Positions 35,101-44,251 of a stretch of DNA of 64,000 bases are shown piece by piece. The stretch lies in contig NC_087117.1 of assembly GCF_963855985.1 (NCBI RefSeq), positions 4,661,001 through 4,725,000 on the forward strand, in the 5' to 3' direction. The first letter of the stretch is position 1, and each line of letters opens with the position of its first letter. This DNA comes from Ostrinia nubilalis (Eukaryota > Arthropoda > Insecta > Lepidoptera > Crambidae). The notes beneath the pieces are model-generated. The model was not told the origin of the DNA. It did not search any database and saw only the letters and a list, made by a program, of their open reading frames with translations. Both the position numbers and the translations under genes were made by a program.

Positions 35101-37973
35101 GTGCTATGGGGAGGGCTATGCTTAGTGTTTCTTTAAGAGATCGAATCAGAAACGAGGAGATCCGTAAACGAACTAAAGACGCTGACATAGCCCGACGGAT
35201 CAGCAAGCTGAAGTGGCAATGGGCAAATCACATAGTACGCTGAAATGATGGCCGATGGGGCAGCAAGGTTCTGGAGTGGAGGCCACGTACCAAAAAGCGC
35301 AGCGTGGGACGTCCACCCACAAAGGTGGACCAAAGACCTCATATAGGTAGCGGGAAGGCGCTGGATACAGGCCGCTGCCAACCAGTCATTGTGGAAGTAA
35401 TTGGGGGAGGCCTATGTTCAGCAGTGGACGTCCTATGGCTGAAATGATGATGATGATGAGAATTTTATAACTGTTTTAAAAACTATGTTGTTAAATAGTT
35501 CCTAAAGCAATAAAACCAGCAATAAAAACATTGAAATTTAAGTCATTTTTATTTTTTTTAAAGTATTCGAATATTCGAATAATATTCGAATATCACTGAA
35601 AAAATATTCGAATATTCGAAATAGAAAACTATCGAATATTTGCAATCCCTAGTTGCAACTTGCAGTACTTATGGAGTTTCATACAAAGAATACTGACCGC
35701 CTCGAGTTGATACGGCTACGATCCCTTTCCGGGTTGATAAATGTGCGAGGACCCTAAATCAAGAGTTTGAATTAGTCGGTCAGTTAACTTATCAAAAAAT
35801 AACAGACACGACGTATTTTTTTTTAACCTACACTTATTCAAATCATTGAAAAGCCGCCAAAGCTCAAACGAGGAGGCCGGTGACGTCAGTGCGTGGTTGG
35901 AGCGTAGCACGGCGTAACGTCACATGAATCTTCAACGCACCTTAACTTACTACTTACTAGAGTACTTTTTTCCAATAATATTAACATATACATCTTCTTT
36001 TTGTTTTGTTTTCTTCAGGTCGCCAGTTGGGGTGGAATAAAGCCGAGCAAAACTTACAAAGTCACCGAAATGATGTATTTTCCTATCGAGCAGTGTATCG
36101 CTGAATCTCCTCCAGATTTCAGAGAGTTTCTAACTTCAGATAAAATCTGCACTGGATTTACAAATGGTGAGTGTTTTTTGCAATTTGGTGAGCAATGGGC
36201 AAGAATAGAATAGAATAGAAATCATTTGTTTGTGTAGAACTTACGGCCGATGGGGCAGCAAGGTTCTGGAGTGGATGCCATGTACCGGAAAGCGCAGCGT
36301 AGGACGCAACCGCAAGGTGGACCGACTACCTCAATAAGAGTAGGCGCACACCGTTGATTTTTAGTTGGCCGATAGTTGTGCCCGATTTTAATTTGTATGA
36401 AGAATCGGCCAAATCGAATCGGCGTAGTGTACGCACTCCCATACATGCCCATACTGATCAACTGCCCGACTAAACTATCGGCCGACGAAAAATCAACGTT
36501 GTGCGCCTACTCTAAAGGTAGCGGGAAGGCGCTGGATGCAGGCCGCCACCAACCGGCCATTGTGGAAATCATTGTGGAAAGCAGTGGACGTCCTATGGCT
36601 AGAATGATGATGATGTGATGAGTGTTTTTCAAAGTGGCTTCGTCGACGACAGCGGTCGAGCATGTGGAGAACATGCGGAGTCCATGAAACACCTACTGTG
36701 CGAATGCGACGCGCAGCTAGAACTAGACTCCAGAATGGTCTAGTCCATTGGTTCCCAAAGTGGGGGGCGCGCCCCCAGGGGAGGCGCAAAGACCTTTAAA
36801 GGGGGGCGCGGGCCATCTGTGTCCTTAAGTATAAAAAACCTGCGACCGCTGAGAGAATGTATTCCAGACTGCTCGATACTACCAATAAATAATCTTGACT
36901 GGAGGAGGAGGGGCGCAGAATTTTTTGTATGGTCGAAAGGGGGCGCATCTCAAATAAGTTAGGGAACCCCTGGTCTAGTCCCTACCCCAGGATGTTCGGC
37001 TGCCAACGGTTAGGTATCTACCTACCGCTATTTTCAATGATGATACCTACTAATAGCACCCCAGGGATCGCTTCCAAGTTCTACCTTGTTCTGATCACCA
37101 AATGATATGCAGGCCAAGGAGGTATTCCTCGAAGCGCACCTAAACTGTTCTTCAAAGCGCACCTATGTTTACCATTATCTACAAAGATTTTGAACTTTAA
37201 GTCTACTAAGATGAATAAAAAGTAGTTACCAGGGCAACATAACATAGGTGGGCTTCGACTCGAAGCCTTCGAGGAACAATAATTTAGATACACTTTAGAG
37301 GTGCGCCGCAAAATGGGTGCGCTTCGAGGTATACCTCAGGCCAAGAGCTAACCACCTGTGTGGTCTAGTGGTAAGACCACCTGCTTCAGACGCAGAGGTC
37401 CCGGGTTCGATTCCCTGTGGGGCCAGATTTTTCTGTTCGGTTTGGTTGGTGGTTCTACCACCAAGGCGAACTTAGAACAAGCCCTACCACCGTGGTAGGG
37501 CTTGTTCTAAGTCCGCCTGGCTAGCTTCCACCATCTTACCTAAGTCTGTCACCATAACAACAATGTTAACAGCATTGTTGTGTTCCGGCAGTTAGAGGTA
37601 AGATAGCCAGTTCCTCCGTGGTTGAGGATTCCGGGTGAAGCTCGCTTCCACCTTCGACCTGATCATCACTTACCATCAGGTGAGATACAGGCCAAGAGCT
37701 TCCTCGTTGTGGATAAAAATAAATTAAAAAAACAGCTTGATCGTTAAAAACCATCTTTTCTTGCTTGCAGGAACCGGCCTGTGCAGGGGTGATGGTGGTG
37801 CTGGTCTCTCTTTCCCTTCCATGGAGAGAGGCAGGACACGCTACTACCTCCGCGGTTTAGTTTCTACAGCGCCTACTTCATCCGAGGACTTCTTGTGTAC
37901 AGAGAACTCTTTACAAACGTACACTCAGATATCTAAGCACGAGCTATTTATTAAGGAAAACATACGTACGTAG
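29161..37973 (+). CDS. Gene B: secreted S1A serine protease homologue, catalytic Ser replaced by Gly
   Basis: Seven exons: 29161-29191, 30480-30521, 32336-32497, 33085-33209, 33712-33888, 36019-36166, 37771-37973; 888 nt, 295 aa. A signal peptide (MNNSIFVIAI ... CADA) is followed within a few residues by QCGTL, the start of an HP14/ModSP-type protease domain. Catalytic His is present (AAHCFW), Asp is present (NYQDDLAVLVL), but the Ser motif reads CRGDGGAGL instead of CxGDSGGGL. The disulfide Cys are kept, including the light-chain Cys and its partner in RPVCLDF. Exons 4 and 5 have exactly the lengths of the gene C counterparts (125 and 177 nt). No LDLa, Sushi or Wonton exon lies between the signal exon and the protease exons. 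Splice sites and frame are intact, so it looks like a working gene for a non-catalytic clip-less SPH. It is convergent with gene C. Inferred role: cofactor or competitor in the cascade. Confidence 0.88.
29775..29895 (-). mobile_element. RTE-type LINE tail (CGTTCGTT subtype)
   Basis: TTCGTTCGTTTTCAGCC, ATGACGTCCACTGCTGGAC and GCGCTGCCCGCATCCAGGC in antisense; same subtype at 33285-33410. In gene B intron 1; 29900-30470 has nothing recognised. Confidence 0.7.
30594..30716. mobile_element. Half MITE, CAAGCTACCCATCC family
   Basis: Left arm and centre only: AAAGCCTGGTCTCTGAGCAC to GTGAGTGTGCGAGC. In gene B intron 2. Confidence 0.7.
30773..31198. mobile_element. hAT-like element with TTTCGGATATCCGAAA-type repeats
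   Basis: Several copies of ACTTTCGGATATCCGAAA in both halves; right end ATCAGTAACATCCCTAA resembles the TAGGGATG-type termini of the hATs at 34058 and 38282. Left end degenerate. Confidence 0.5.
31449..31660. mobile_element. Full-length MITE, CAAGCTACCCATCC family
   Basis: AAAGTCCGGTCGCCGAGCAC ... GTGCTCGGCGACCGGACT, arms complementary over about 65 bp. Confidence 0.85.
31745..31955 (+). mobile_element. RTE-type LINE 3' end
   Basis: CGCAGAACTGACGCCCGATG, GGGCAGCAAGGTTCTGGAGT, then the tail to (ATG)n. Further copies in the same intron at 32590-32830 and 32835-32960 flank gene B exon 3. Confidence 0.78.
32590..32960 (+). mobile_element. Two RTE-type LINE tails in tandem
   Basis: Each has GCTGGATGCAGGCCGC / CGCTAGACGCAGG and AGGCCTATGTYCAG, separated by a (GATGAT)n run at 32803-32830. 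Between gene B exons 3 and 4. Confidence 0.72.
33285..33605. mobile_element. Inverted pair of RTE-type tails
   Basis: Antisense tail at 33285-33410 and sense tail at 33541-33605 (TTGGGGGAGGCCTTTGTCC ... CGAACGAACG). Between gene B exons 4 and 5. Confidence 0.7.
34058..35651. mobile_element. hAT element with ATTCGAAT-repeat termini, 8-bp TSD GTTGCAAC
   Basis: TAGGGATTGCAATCGAATAT ... TTTGCAATCCCTA, with tandem CGAATATT units at both ends. GTTGCAAC repeats at 34050-34057 and 35652-35659. The body is largely a LINE insertion. Confidence 0.88.
34430..35455 (+). mobile_element. RTE-clade LINE, reverse-transcriptase C-terminal part
   Basis: Broken frames encode MAHGSETWPL, AQRAMGRAMLSVSLRDRIRN and ISKLKWQWANHIVR, then [17 protein letters not shown]. 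The 3' end is the tail with (ATG)n found throughout the window, which identifies what those short tails derive from. Confidence 0.82.
36230..36625 (+). mobile_element. RTE-type LINE tail interrupted by a MITE
   Basis: GATGGGGCAGCAAGGTTCTG ... then a TTGGCCGATAGTT MITE (36343-36515), then GGTAGCGGGAAGGCGCTGGA onward. In gene B intron 6. Confidence 0.78.
36746..36972. mobile_element. Non-autonomous hAT, 8-bp TSD GTCTAGTC
   Basis: Ends CATTGGTTCCCAAAG and TTAGGGAACCCCTG; GTCTAGTC at 36738-36745 and 36973-36980. A related fragment (ACCTGCGACCGCTG, TTCCAGACTGCTCGATA) is at 47065-47160. Confidence 0.85.
37353..37735 (+). mobile_element. tRNA-derived SINE, about 380 bp
   Basis: Pol III-type head: box A-like TGGTCTAGTGGTAAGACC and box B GGTTCGATTCC, followed by a body and GAGCTTCCTCGTTGTGGATA then A-rich end. 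The head folds partly like a tRNA but the acceptor stem does not pair. Copies: 61383-61718 (minus), heads at 46485-46560 and 16195-16300. It ends about 35 bp before gene B exon 7. Confidence 0.82.
37771..37973 (+). CDS. Gene B last exon with the GDGGAG pseudo-active site
   Basis: Acceptor TTGCTTGCAG. The codons at the active-site Ser are GAT GGT GGT GCT GGT (D-G-G-A-G); gene C has GAC AGT GGC GGC GGG (D-S-G-G-G). A single AGT-to-GGT change explains Ser to Gly. The rest of the exon is alignable to the stop, with both Cys kept. The stop TAG is at 37971-37973, and a MITE begins within about 6 bp of it. Confidence 0.88.
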
Positions 37974-37978
37974 CAAAT

Positions 37979-38132
37979 TAATCAACCCGGAAAGGGATCG
38001 TAACCGTATCAACGCGAGGCGGTCAGTATTCTTTGTATGAAACTCCATACTGCAACGCACACTTCCGATCCGTAACGTAAACGCCTCGCGGTTGACAGTT
38101 GCGACAACCCTTTTCCAAGTTGATAAGTCTGC
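37979..38132. mobile_element. MITE at the start of the gene B 3' UTR
   Basis: TCAACCCGGAAAGGGATCG ... CCTTTTCCAAGTTGATAAG. It starts about 6 bp after the gene B stop codon, so it forms the 3' UTR. Confidence 0.75.
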
Positions 38133-38281
38133 TATGATGACTTAAATATTGTTCTGAGTTCTTTTCTTCTTTATTATAATGTATTTTTGATAGTAGATTA
38201 AAAAACACACAATAATTATAAGTAAAATTTAGTTATTCGCTCTCTCCAATTGGCGCCACTCTTGTAGCTTTGGGCTGACAC

Positions 38282-39907
38282 TAGGGCATGTAATATCGGA
38301 AGGTTTTCAATTCCGATATTGGATTCCGATATTAGATCTCAATATCGGAATTCCGATATTAATATCGGAATTGAGTTCATATGCTATAAAATTAATATTT
38401 GGTTATATTCGTAAGAATTCTGGATTGTTTACAATAAAATAATGATTTTAATCAAAATCTTTAATTTGGTACAAAACAGCACTTCATAAAATTAAAGTAT
38501 TTTAAAACCATTTTTACGTTATGGGTATCCATTGCATTTGGTTTTTTATGTGACAAAAGGCAAACGAGCAGACGGATCACCTGATAATGAATGGTTACTG
38601 ATAATGAACCTATATGGACTAGCAAATAAATGAAGTGTTTTTGTAAAATCACAGGTATCAAACAAACTTTTTTACTCCTTCATTATTTACTACCCTGTTT
38701 TATGTTTTCGGAACGAATTTTAGTCATTCAAATCACGTGTTACAAAAATTGTAGAGAGTGGTAAAAAACTTGAATATGCTTGTAATTTGTTCCTTTTTGA
38801 CTATCGATGTACAACTCACAAAACCACTAGCCATCATCATCAGCATGTCAGCCATAGGACGTCCACTGCTGAACACTGGCTCCGATGCTGATTTTCAGAA
38901 TGGCCGGTTGGTGGCGGCCTGCATCCAGCGCCTTCCTGTTACCTTTATGAGGTCGTCGGTCCACCTTGTGGTTATGAGTCCTACGCTGCGCTTTCCGGTA
39001 CGTGGCCTCCACTTCAGAACCTTGCTGCCTCATCGTCCGTCTGTTTTGCGTACTAAGGCACAACCGTTGGAAGACCTTATCACAATGCTCAAAGACCTTA
39101 ATGGAGTTTCCCAACAGGTAGGCTTTCGGATGAATATGGAAAAAACGAAGCTTATGTCGAATGTCCATGTTTCGGTTAGGAGCTCGATTCTCGAGATTGT
39201 TGACAAGTAAGTATGTCTATCTATCTCGGACAAACGATCAGCTAGGTAGTAAGATGCAATTTCGAGAAAGAGGTAAATCGTCGATTACGAAGACGAAAGT
39301 CTTCAATTAGTGTGTGTTACCAGTGATGATATAGGTACGGCTCGAAAACGTGGCCTTTGAATATAGTGCACAACGTGCTATAGAGAGGGATAAGCTTGGT
39401 GTTTCTTTACGAGATCTAATCAGAAATGAGGAGCTCCGTAAACTAACTAAGGTTGCTGACATAGCCCGACGGATTAGCAAGCTGAAGTGGCAATGGGCAG
39501 GGCACATAGTTAGTACGCAGAACTGACGGTCCATGTCCAGTAAAATTAATGTTTGAAAAGGAGTTGAGATGTCGTTCTTTGTTGACCAAGTACCTATGGC
39601 AAATGCTAAAATTGATTTAGAACAAGTTAAATTAACCATAAATAGTAGAGATATTAAAATATTTGCAATGGAACAAAAAGTGATGGTGAGAGACATAAGA
39701 AAATCAATGGTCTTTGCCAATCATGTACTTTGGGCTTTGTGGCAGGTTGTGGCGAGTTTAAACGCTTTGTTTAAAATCTCAATCAAAACTTTTATCTGAT
39801 TCCGATATTACGATATTGGGTCGCTCAATATCGGAATTGAAATATCGGATCTCGCAGTCCGAGATTCCGATATTACGAGATTCCGAGATTCCGATATTCA
39901 TGCCCTA
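38282..39907. mobile_element. hAT element with ATTCCGATAT-repeat termini, 8-bp TSD GCTGACAC
   Basis: TAGGGCATGTAATATCGGAA ... TTCCGATATTCATGCCCTA; GCTGACAC at 38274-38281 and 39908-39915. It carries an RTE LINE fragment (38830-39530) and a LINE-tail fragment (38545-38620). Confidence 0.88.
38830..39530. mobile_element. RTE LINE fragments in both orientations
   Basis: Antisense tail 38830-39050, then sense RT-derived sequence (GAAGTGGCAATGGGCAGGGC, ATAGCCCGACGGATTAGCAA). Confidence 0.65.
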
Positions 39908-40182
39908 GCTGACACTGTGTAGGTTTGTTGTCGACACGATAAAAGAAGAAGAAGAATTGGGTCCTTTCGCTAAAGTCCGAAAAAAAAAAGTTTCGCTCCC
40001 ACATTCGCGATATAATTACGCGCGAGCGATTAGGATGGGTAGCCTGGGGTCGATGGACGAAATTCTACGTGCTCGGCGACCGGACTTTAGTGTCTAAGAT
40101 AGTGGCGCCAACTGGTGAGCGCTGAAGCGGTGTGAAAGACTATTGCATTAGCACTCACTATGATGGCGCCACTGTAGAGTCA

Positions 40183-40490
40183 GAGGTGGAATTGTGTAAA
40201 GCAATCGTTATCATTTGACAGTTCATAACGTACGATTATTCTGTCAAACGCTTTGTTTATCTGACTTTATCGTATAGATGACCCACGCTGAACTGTCCCA
40301 CCAAACTCAATGACAGGGGGGCGCTACCATCATTCAACTATATGGTTTCCAACATGGCAAAAATCGGAACCAGCGATCCGGTATTGACGGTGGCGCCCCA
40401 CTGTCAATGTCATGGATAGGACAGTTCAGTATTTTGGAACTATACGTCAAATAATTACGATTGCTTTACACAATTCCACCTCAGGTCCAG
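40183..40490. mobile_element. MITE with GGTGGAATTGTGTAAAGCAA ends
   Basis: GAGGTGGAATTGTGTAAAGC ... GCTTTACACAATTCCACCTC, inner GAACTGTCC / GGACAGTTC pairing. Next to a truncated CAAGCTACCC-family MITE at 40004-40090. Confidence 0.82.
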
Positions 40491-40565
40491 TCCAAACTGT
40501 TAAGTATAAAACAAAAGCTCCTTGGGCTTTCAGGCTACAAATGAAATACTTTTATGTACTACTAA

Positions 40566-43525
40566 GGGCTGATTTTTCAATCCTCAGATCATTGAGTTAT
40601 AATGTACTACGTACTAGAGAAGACATGTCAACTAGACTGTTTCTGGCACGTAAATAGGTCCACGGACCGAAATTCAATTAGTATGTGCTCAGCGGTTGCT
40701 GTGACAACACGCTTGAGTGCAGTTTTGTTTTTTGAAATATTATGCCATCCTATATACGAAAATACTGTTCAAATAACTCCAGATACATATTAAGTAAAAA
40801 TCAAGGAATGACTTTTTACCATTAAGTTGTACATTTATGCACTTTAAAACACTAATTTAATTTTAATTTGTTAATTACAAGGCGGCAGCCATTTTACGAA
40901 AATTTCAAAGAATAAACATCGCAGAATTGACACTGACGTATAAATTAGTATACGAAAGGAAGGTCAAATACAGCAATAAAAAGATTTTTTAAAAGATTAT
41001 AAGCACTTTGTATTGCACAAATTACTAATAGTCCCGTCCAGCCCCTTGTGTTAAGCTAAATAAGCTTGGGTTACGGGTGGGCTCACACAATAGTCGTGCG
41101 GCATCATGGATCAAACTTGTTTGAATCTCACTGCTGTTGTTCGTATGCGACTGGTTAGTTAGTAAATCACCCTAATTATTGACACCTAGCTCACGAGATA
41201 GGCTAAAATTATAATAATTGTACAGTGTGTCTGGTCACCAGTGTCCGACCCGTTAGGGCGCAGGAATATGATCAATTTAATCGACAAATCCAGTATTAAA
41301 AAATTACAGCTATTTTAATTTTTTTAGTTTCTGAGTCCGGATGGATTCATTTATTTACCAAATCTACCGATGTACAGGACCTAGTCCCGTAACTTCTACC
41401 TCACAGCTATTATACGTGTACTCAACCACTGAGATAGTTAACAATAGAGACAATAAAATAACTGAAAGTTTCTGACTTTCAGTTATTTTATTGGTTCTGG
41501 AGTGAAGGCGTAGGTCATCCCTAGCTTTGTTCCTACCGTGACGAGTGGGAATTTTTCTAAAATCTCAAGATGGACTGACTGAAGATAGCAGGAAGACGCT
41601 GGGTGCAGGCCACTATCAACTGGGCGATGTGGAAATCATTAGAGGAGGCCTTTGTTCAGCAGTGGACGTCCAGTAGCTAAAATGATGATGACGATGTTTC
41701 CTTACAGTATCCAATTCAATAGGCAGAAACTAAACGTAAACGAAGTGTCGCCTCTGTAATGGTATCATTATCTATAACTCATAATATTTCGTGCGCTGTT
41801 GGATGACAGTTTTAAACTAGAGATGGGTAATTTTTTTATCGAATTAGAAAATACCAGTTAACGATTCTCAAGGCGATTATCGATTACATTACATTTTAAT
41901 CGGGAAAAAAAAAATTAATGGCTTAAGCATCAGTATGAAGCCCATACGCACTTGTAGCACAAGTAACACGATTAGCCTCAGTCCCCTCAGTTGTGAATTC
42001 GGAATCGCCAGTTGTAATTTTAAAATCGCATCAAAGAGTGAAGTAACTAACACCAAAAAACGGCAGAGCGAAGTGATTTCGAATGTTTCAACTGCTACGT
42101 TTTGTCACTTGTCTAGGAGGGCTAATTTTAGTCTAAGGGAGGGGAGCTTAGATTACATTACAGGAAACGCACAATATAATAAAAGAAAATAATAATAATA
42201 ACGCTTATGTCGACAAGGATGCGTCGAACGAGTGGCTGAAACGAGGTGAGCTTTTCCCCGAAACGGAGGCTTTCATGCTGGCTATCCAAGATCAGGTAAT
42301 AGCCACAAGAAACTACAGGAAACACATCACTAAAGAACTACAAACAGACCTTTGCCGACACTGCAATAGCGCGCCAGAGACAATACAGCATATCACAGGA
42401 GCCTGCAAAGCATTAGTACAGTCCGACTACAAACACCGGCATGATCAGGTAGCCTCCATAATACACCAGTACCTCGCATATAAACTTAAATTCATTACTG
42501 AAAAAGTACCATATTATAAATACTCACCCACAAACGTATTTGAAAACAGAAAATTTAAGCTGTATTGGGACAGGACACTATTTACTGATAAAACGATACA
42601 TTTCAATAGACCAGATATTACATTCCACGACAAAACGAATAGCACAGTTTACTTAATAGACATAGCAATCCCCAACTCGCATAATATCCAAACAACCATT
42701 TCCGGAAAAATTACTAAATATCACGATCTAGCAATACAATTAAAAACCCAATGACGCGCACAAACCATCCACGTAATTCCCATAGTTTTATCGTCTACAG
42801 GAATAATACCAAAATTACTAAAACAAAGCTTTGAAATGTTAGATATCCCGAGCAATCTGATCTACAGGCTTCAAAAAGCCTCAATACTGAACACCTGCCG
42901 CATTACGCGTAAATTTTTATCCACAGGTTCCACAGCTCTTCACCCTATGACGCTTGGCTGAGGCCCGCGCCATAGGTCAAAATACCCGTCTTTAAGATGG
43001 AGAAAGATAGAATCTTTGAAACAAAATAATAATAATAATAAATACTCTTTATTGTACACCACATAAAAAGAAACAGAAAGAAAATAATAAGAGAATAATG
43101 TAAGTAGCTGAACCTTTTTGCTATTGAGCACCATGAAAATTTAACACAATTTAGCCGATTTGTTTATTTTCACAATCGTTTCACAATGTATGATGAGGCG
43201 ACCGCAGGAACGTCACTATTCGTGCAATCCTATCAATGAAGTACGACATTTTCTGGTGCAGATTTTATCGCCATAAATTATGAAACTTGATAGGTAGTCA
43301 TGGATTTGACTGACAGCTGTCCGTCAAATTCCCGCCCCGCACCCCGCACTGTACATATTTTGTTCGCGATGTCTGTTCTATACGTAGTAATATTACTTCA
43401 ATGCCTCAGATATCTTTTATCTGAAGAATAACCTTGTCATTTTGACATATTTCCCATGCTGAAACTGTCAATGTGCCAAACTTATTCTTCATATAAAAGT
43501 TATCTGACGATTGAAAAATCAGCCC
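40566..43525. mobile_element. Harbinger-like element, 3-bp TSD TAA, with nested repeats
   Basis: Ends GGGCTGATTTTTCAATCCTC ... GATTGAAAAATCAGCCC, flanked by TAA at 40563-40565 and 43526-43528, as in PIF/Harbinger. Contents: SINE-like repeat (40985-41110), RTE tail (41500-41690), Dong-like LINE (42189-43035). No transposase visible. Confidence 0.72.
42189..43035 (+). mobile_element. 5'-truncated R4/Dong-like LINE end
   Basis: The frame up to 42754 encodes WLKRGELFPETEAFMLAIQD, a zinc-knuckle-like CRHCNSAPETIQHITGAC block and FKLYWDRTLFTD, ending LKTQ. Both borders are AATAAT repeats, the target habit of R4/Dong elements. The coding part is nearly intact although the element is short, suggesting a recent insertion. 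Confidence 0.7.
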
Positions 43526-43689
43526 TAACTAGACTAACTATTCAAATTAAAAATAGTTTCTTAGGTATTTTTATTTTTTATAATAAAAAATTAAATTGCA
43601 ACATAAAAATCCCTTCACTTCTTTTATTTCCTTTAGTCACGTTATACACATACAAATACACATAACAAATGTTTTGTTAAATAAAAAAT

Positions 43690-43860
43690 AATTAAAGCCG
43701 GGTCCAGATGGGTGTAATGTGTAATATAAATTAACGTGTAATGTAACACGAATTCTACGTGTGGACGGCACAACGAGCATTACATGTAAAGTGCTGTCCG
43801 TACTATTTTCATTACATTACACGATACATTCCATTACGCGTTACACCCGTCACCCGTCTG
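43690..43860. mobile_element. Degenerate MITE
   Basis: GGGTGTAATGTGTAATATA against TTCCATTACGCGTTACACCC, AT-rich inner arms. In the 3' flank of gene C. Confidence 0.5.
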
Positions 43861-44060
43861 CTTAAGAAGAGAAAGTTTCTCTCTCTGTCCATATGGAAAG
43901 CTCACATGCCTTCATGAGTTGCAAGAACTCCAACCAACGTTGGTCTGCCACAATAGATCAAACCTGGTCGAGTTGGCGCAAGTAAAGGCCCAAAAACCAA
44001 TAATAACCAACGTTGGTACCAGCATTGGTGGTAACGTGAGGCACTGATAGATACGTAAAC

Positions 44061-44251
44061 CTAAATGTATTCTTTGATGAAATTCTCATGGCGCGAGATC
44101 TGTGTGAAGGTGGTGAGCCAGTTAACATTGCACAGGTGGTCGTCATCGGGAGCGGTGGACGCGATGCCTCTAAGGTAGTATCGGATCGTCCCCTTATCGG
44201 ATTCGGGGAAGGCCAGCCCGCCGCCACTGTCCCCTTTGCATAATGCTGTCC
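44061..44251 (-). CDS. HP14: Gene C last exon with active-site Ser
   Basis: The acceptor TTTTCAG is at 44252. The exon encodes [15 protein letters not shown], the RYYLRGIAS strand and a C-terminal helix ending KEYI, with TAG at 44063-44061. This intact GDSGGG contrasts with gene B. Confidence 0.93.

Larger units (their letters stand above)
33957..35745. mobile_element. MITE (TTATCAACTTGGAAAGGG family) split by a hAT element
   Basis: Left half 33957-34057, right half 35652-35745; together they match the copy at 6417-6622. In gene B intron 5. Confidence 0.75.

Noticed and set aside
37353..37425. tRNA gene-like sequence (also at 46485, 61650, 16240)
   Set aside because: The acceptor stem does not pair and the unit is the head of a dispersed SINE with a shared tail.
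29161..37973. Gene B as a dead pseudogene
   Set aside because: All seven exons keep frame, GT-AG sites and Cys; only the catalytic Ser is changed, which fits a serine protease homologue.
42275..42754. 160-codon open frame as a host gene
   Set aside because: Sequence pattern (CRHC ... ETIQHITGAC) and AATAAT borders mark it as the end of an R4/Dong-like LINE.
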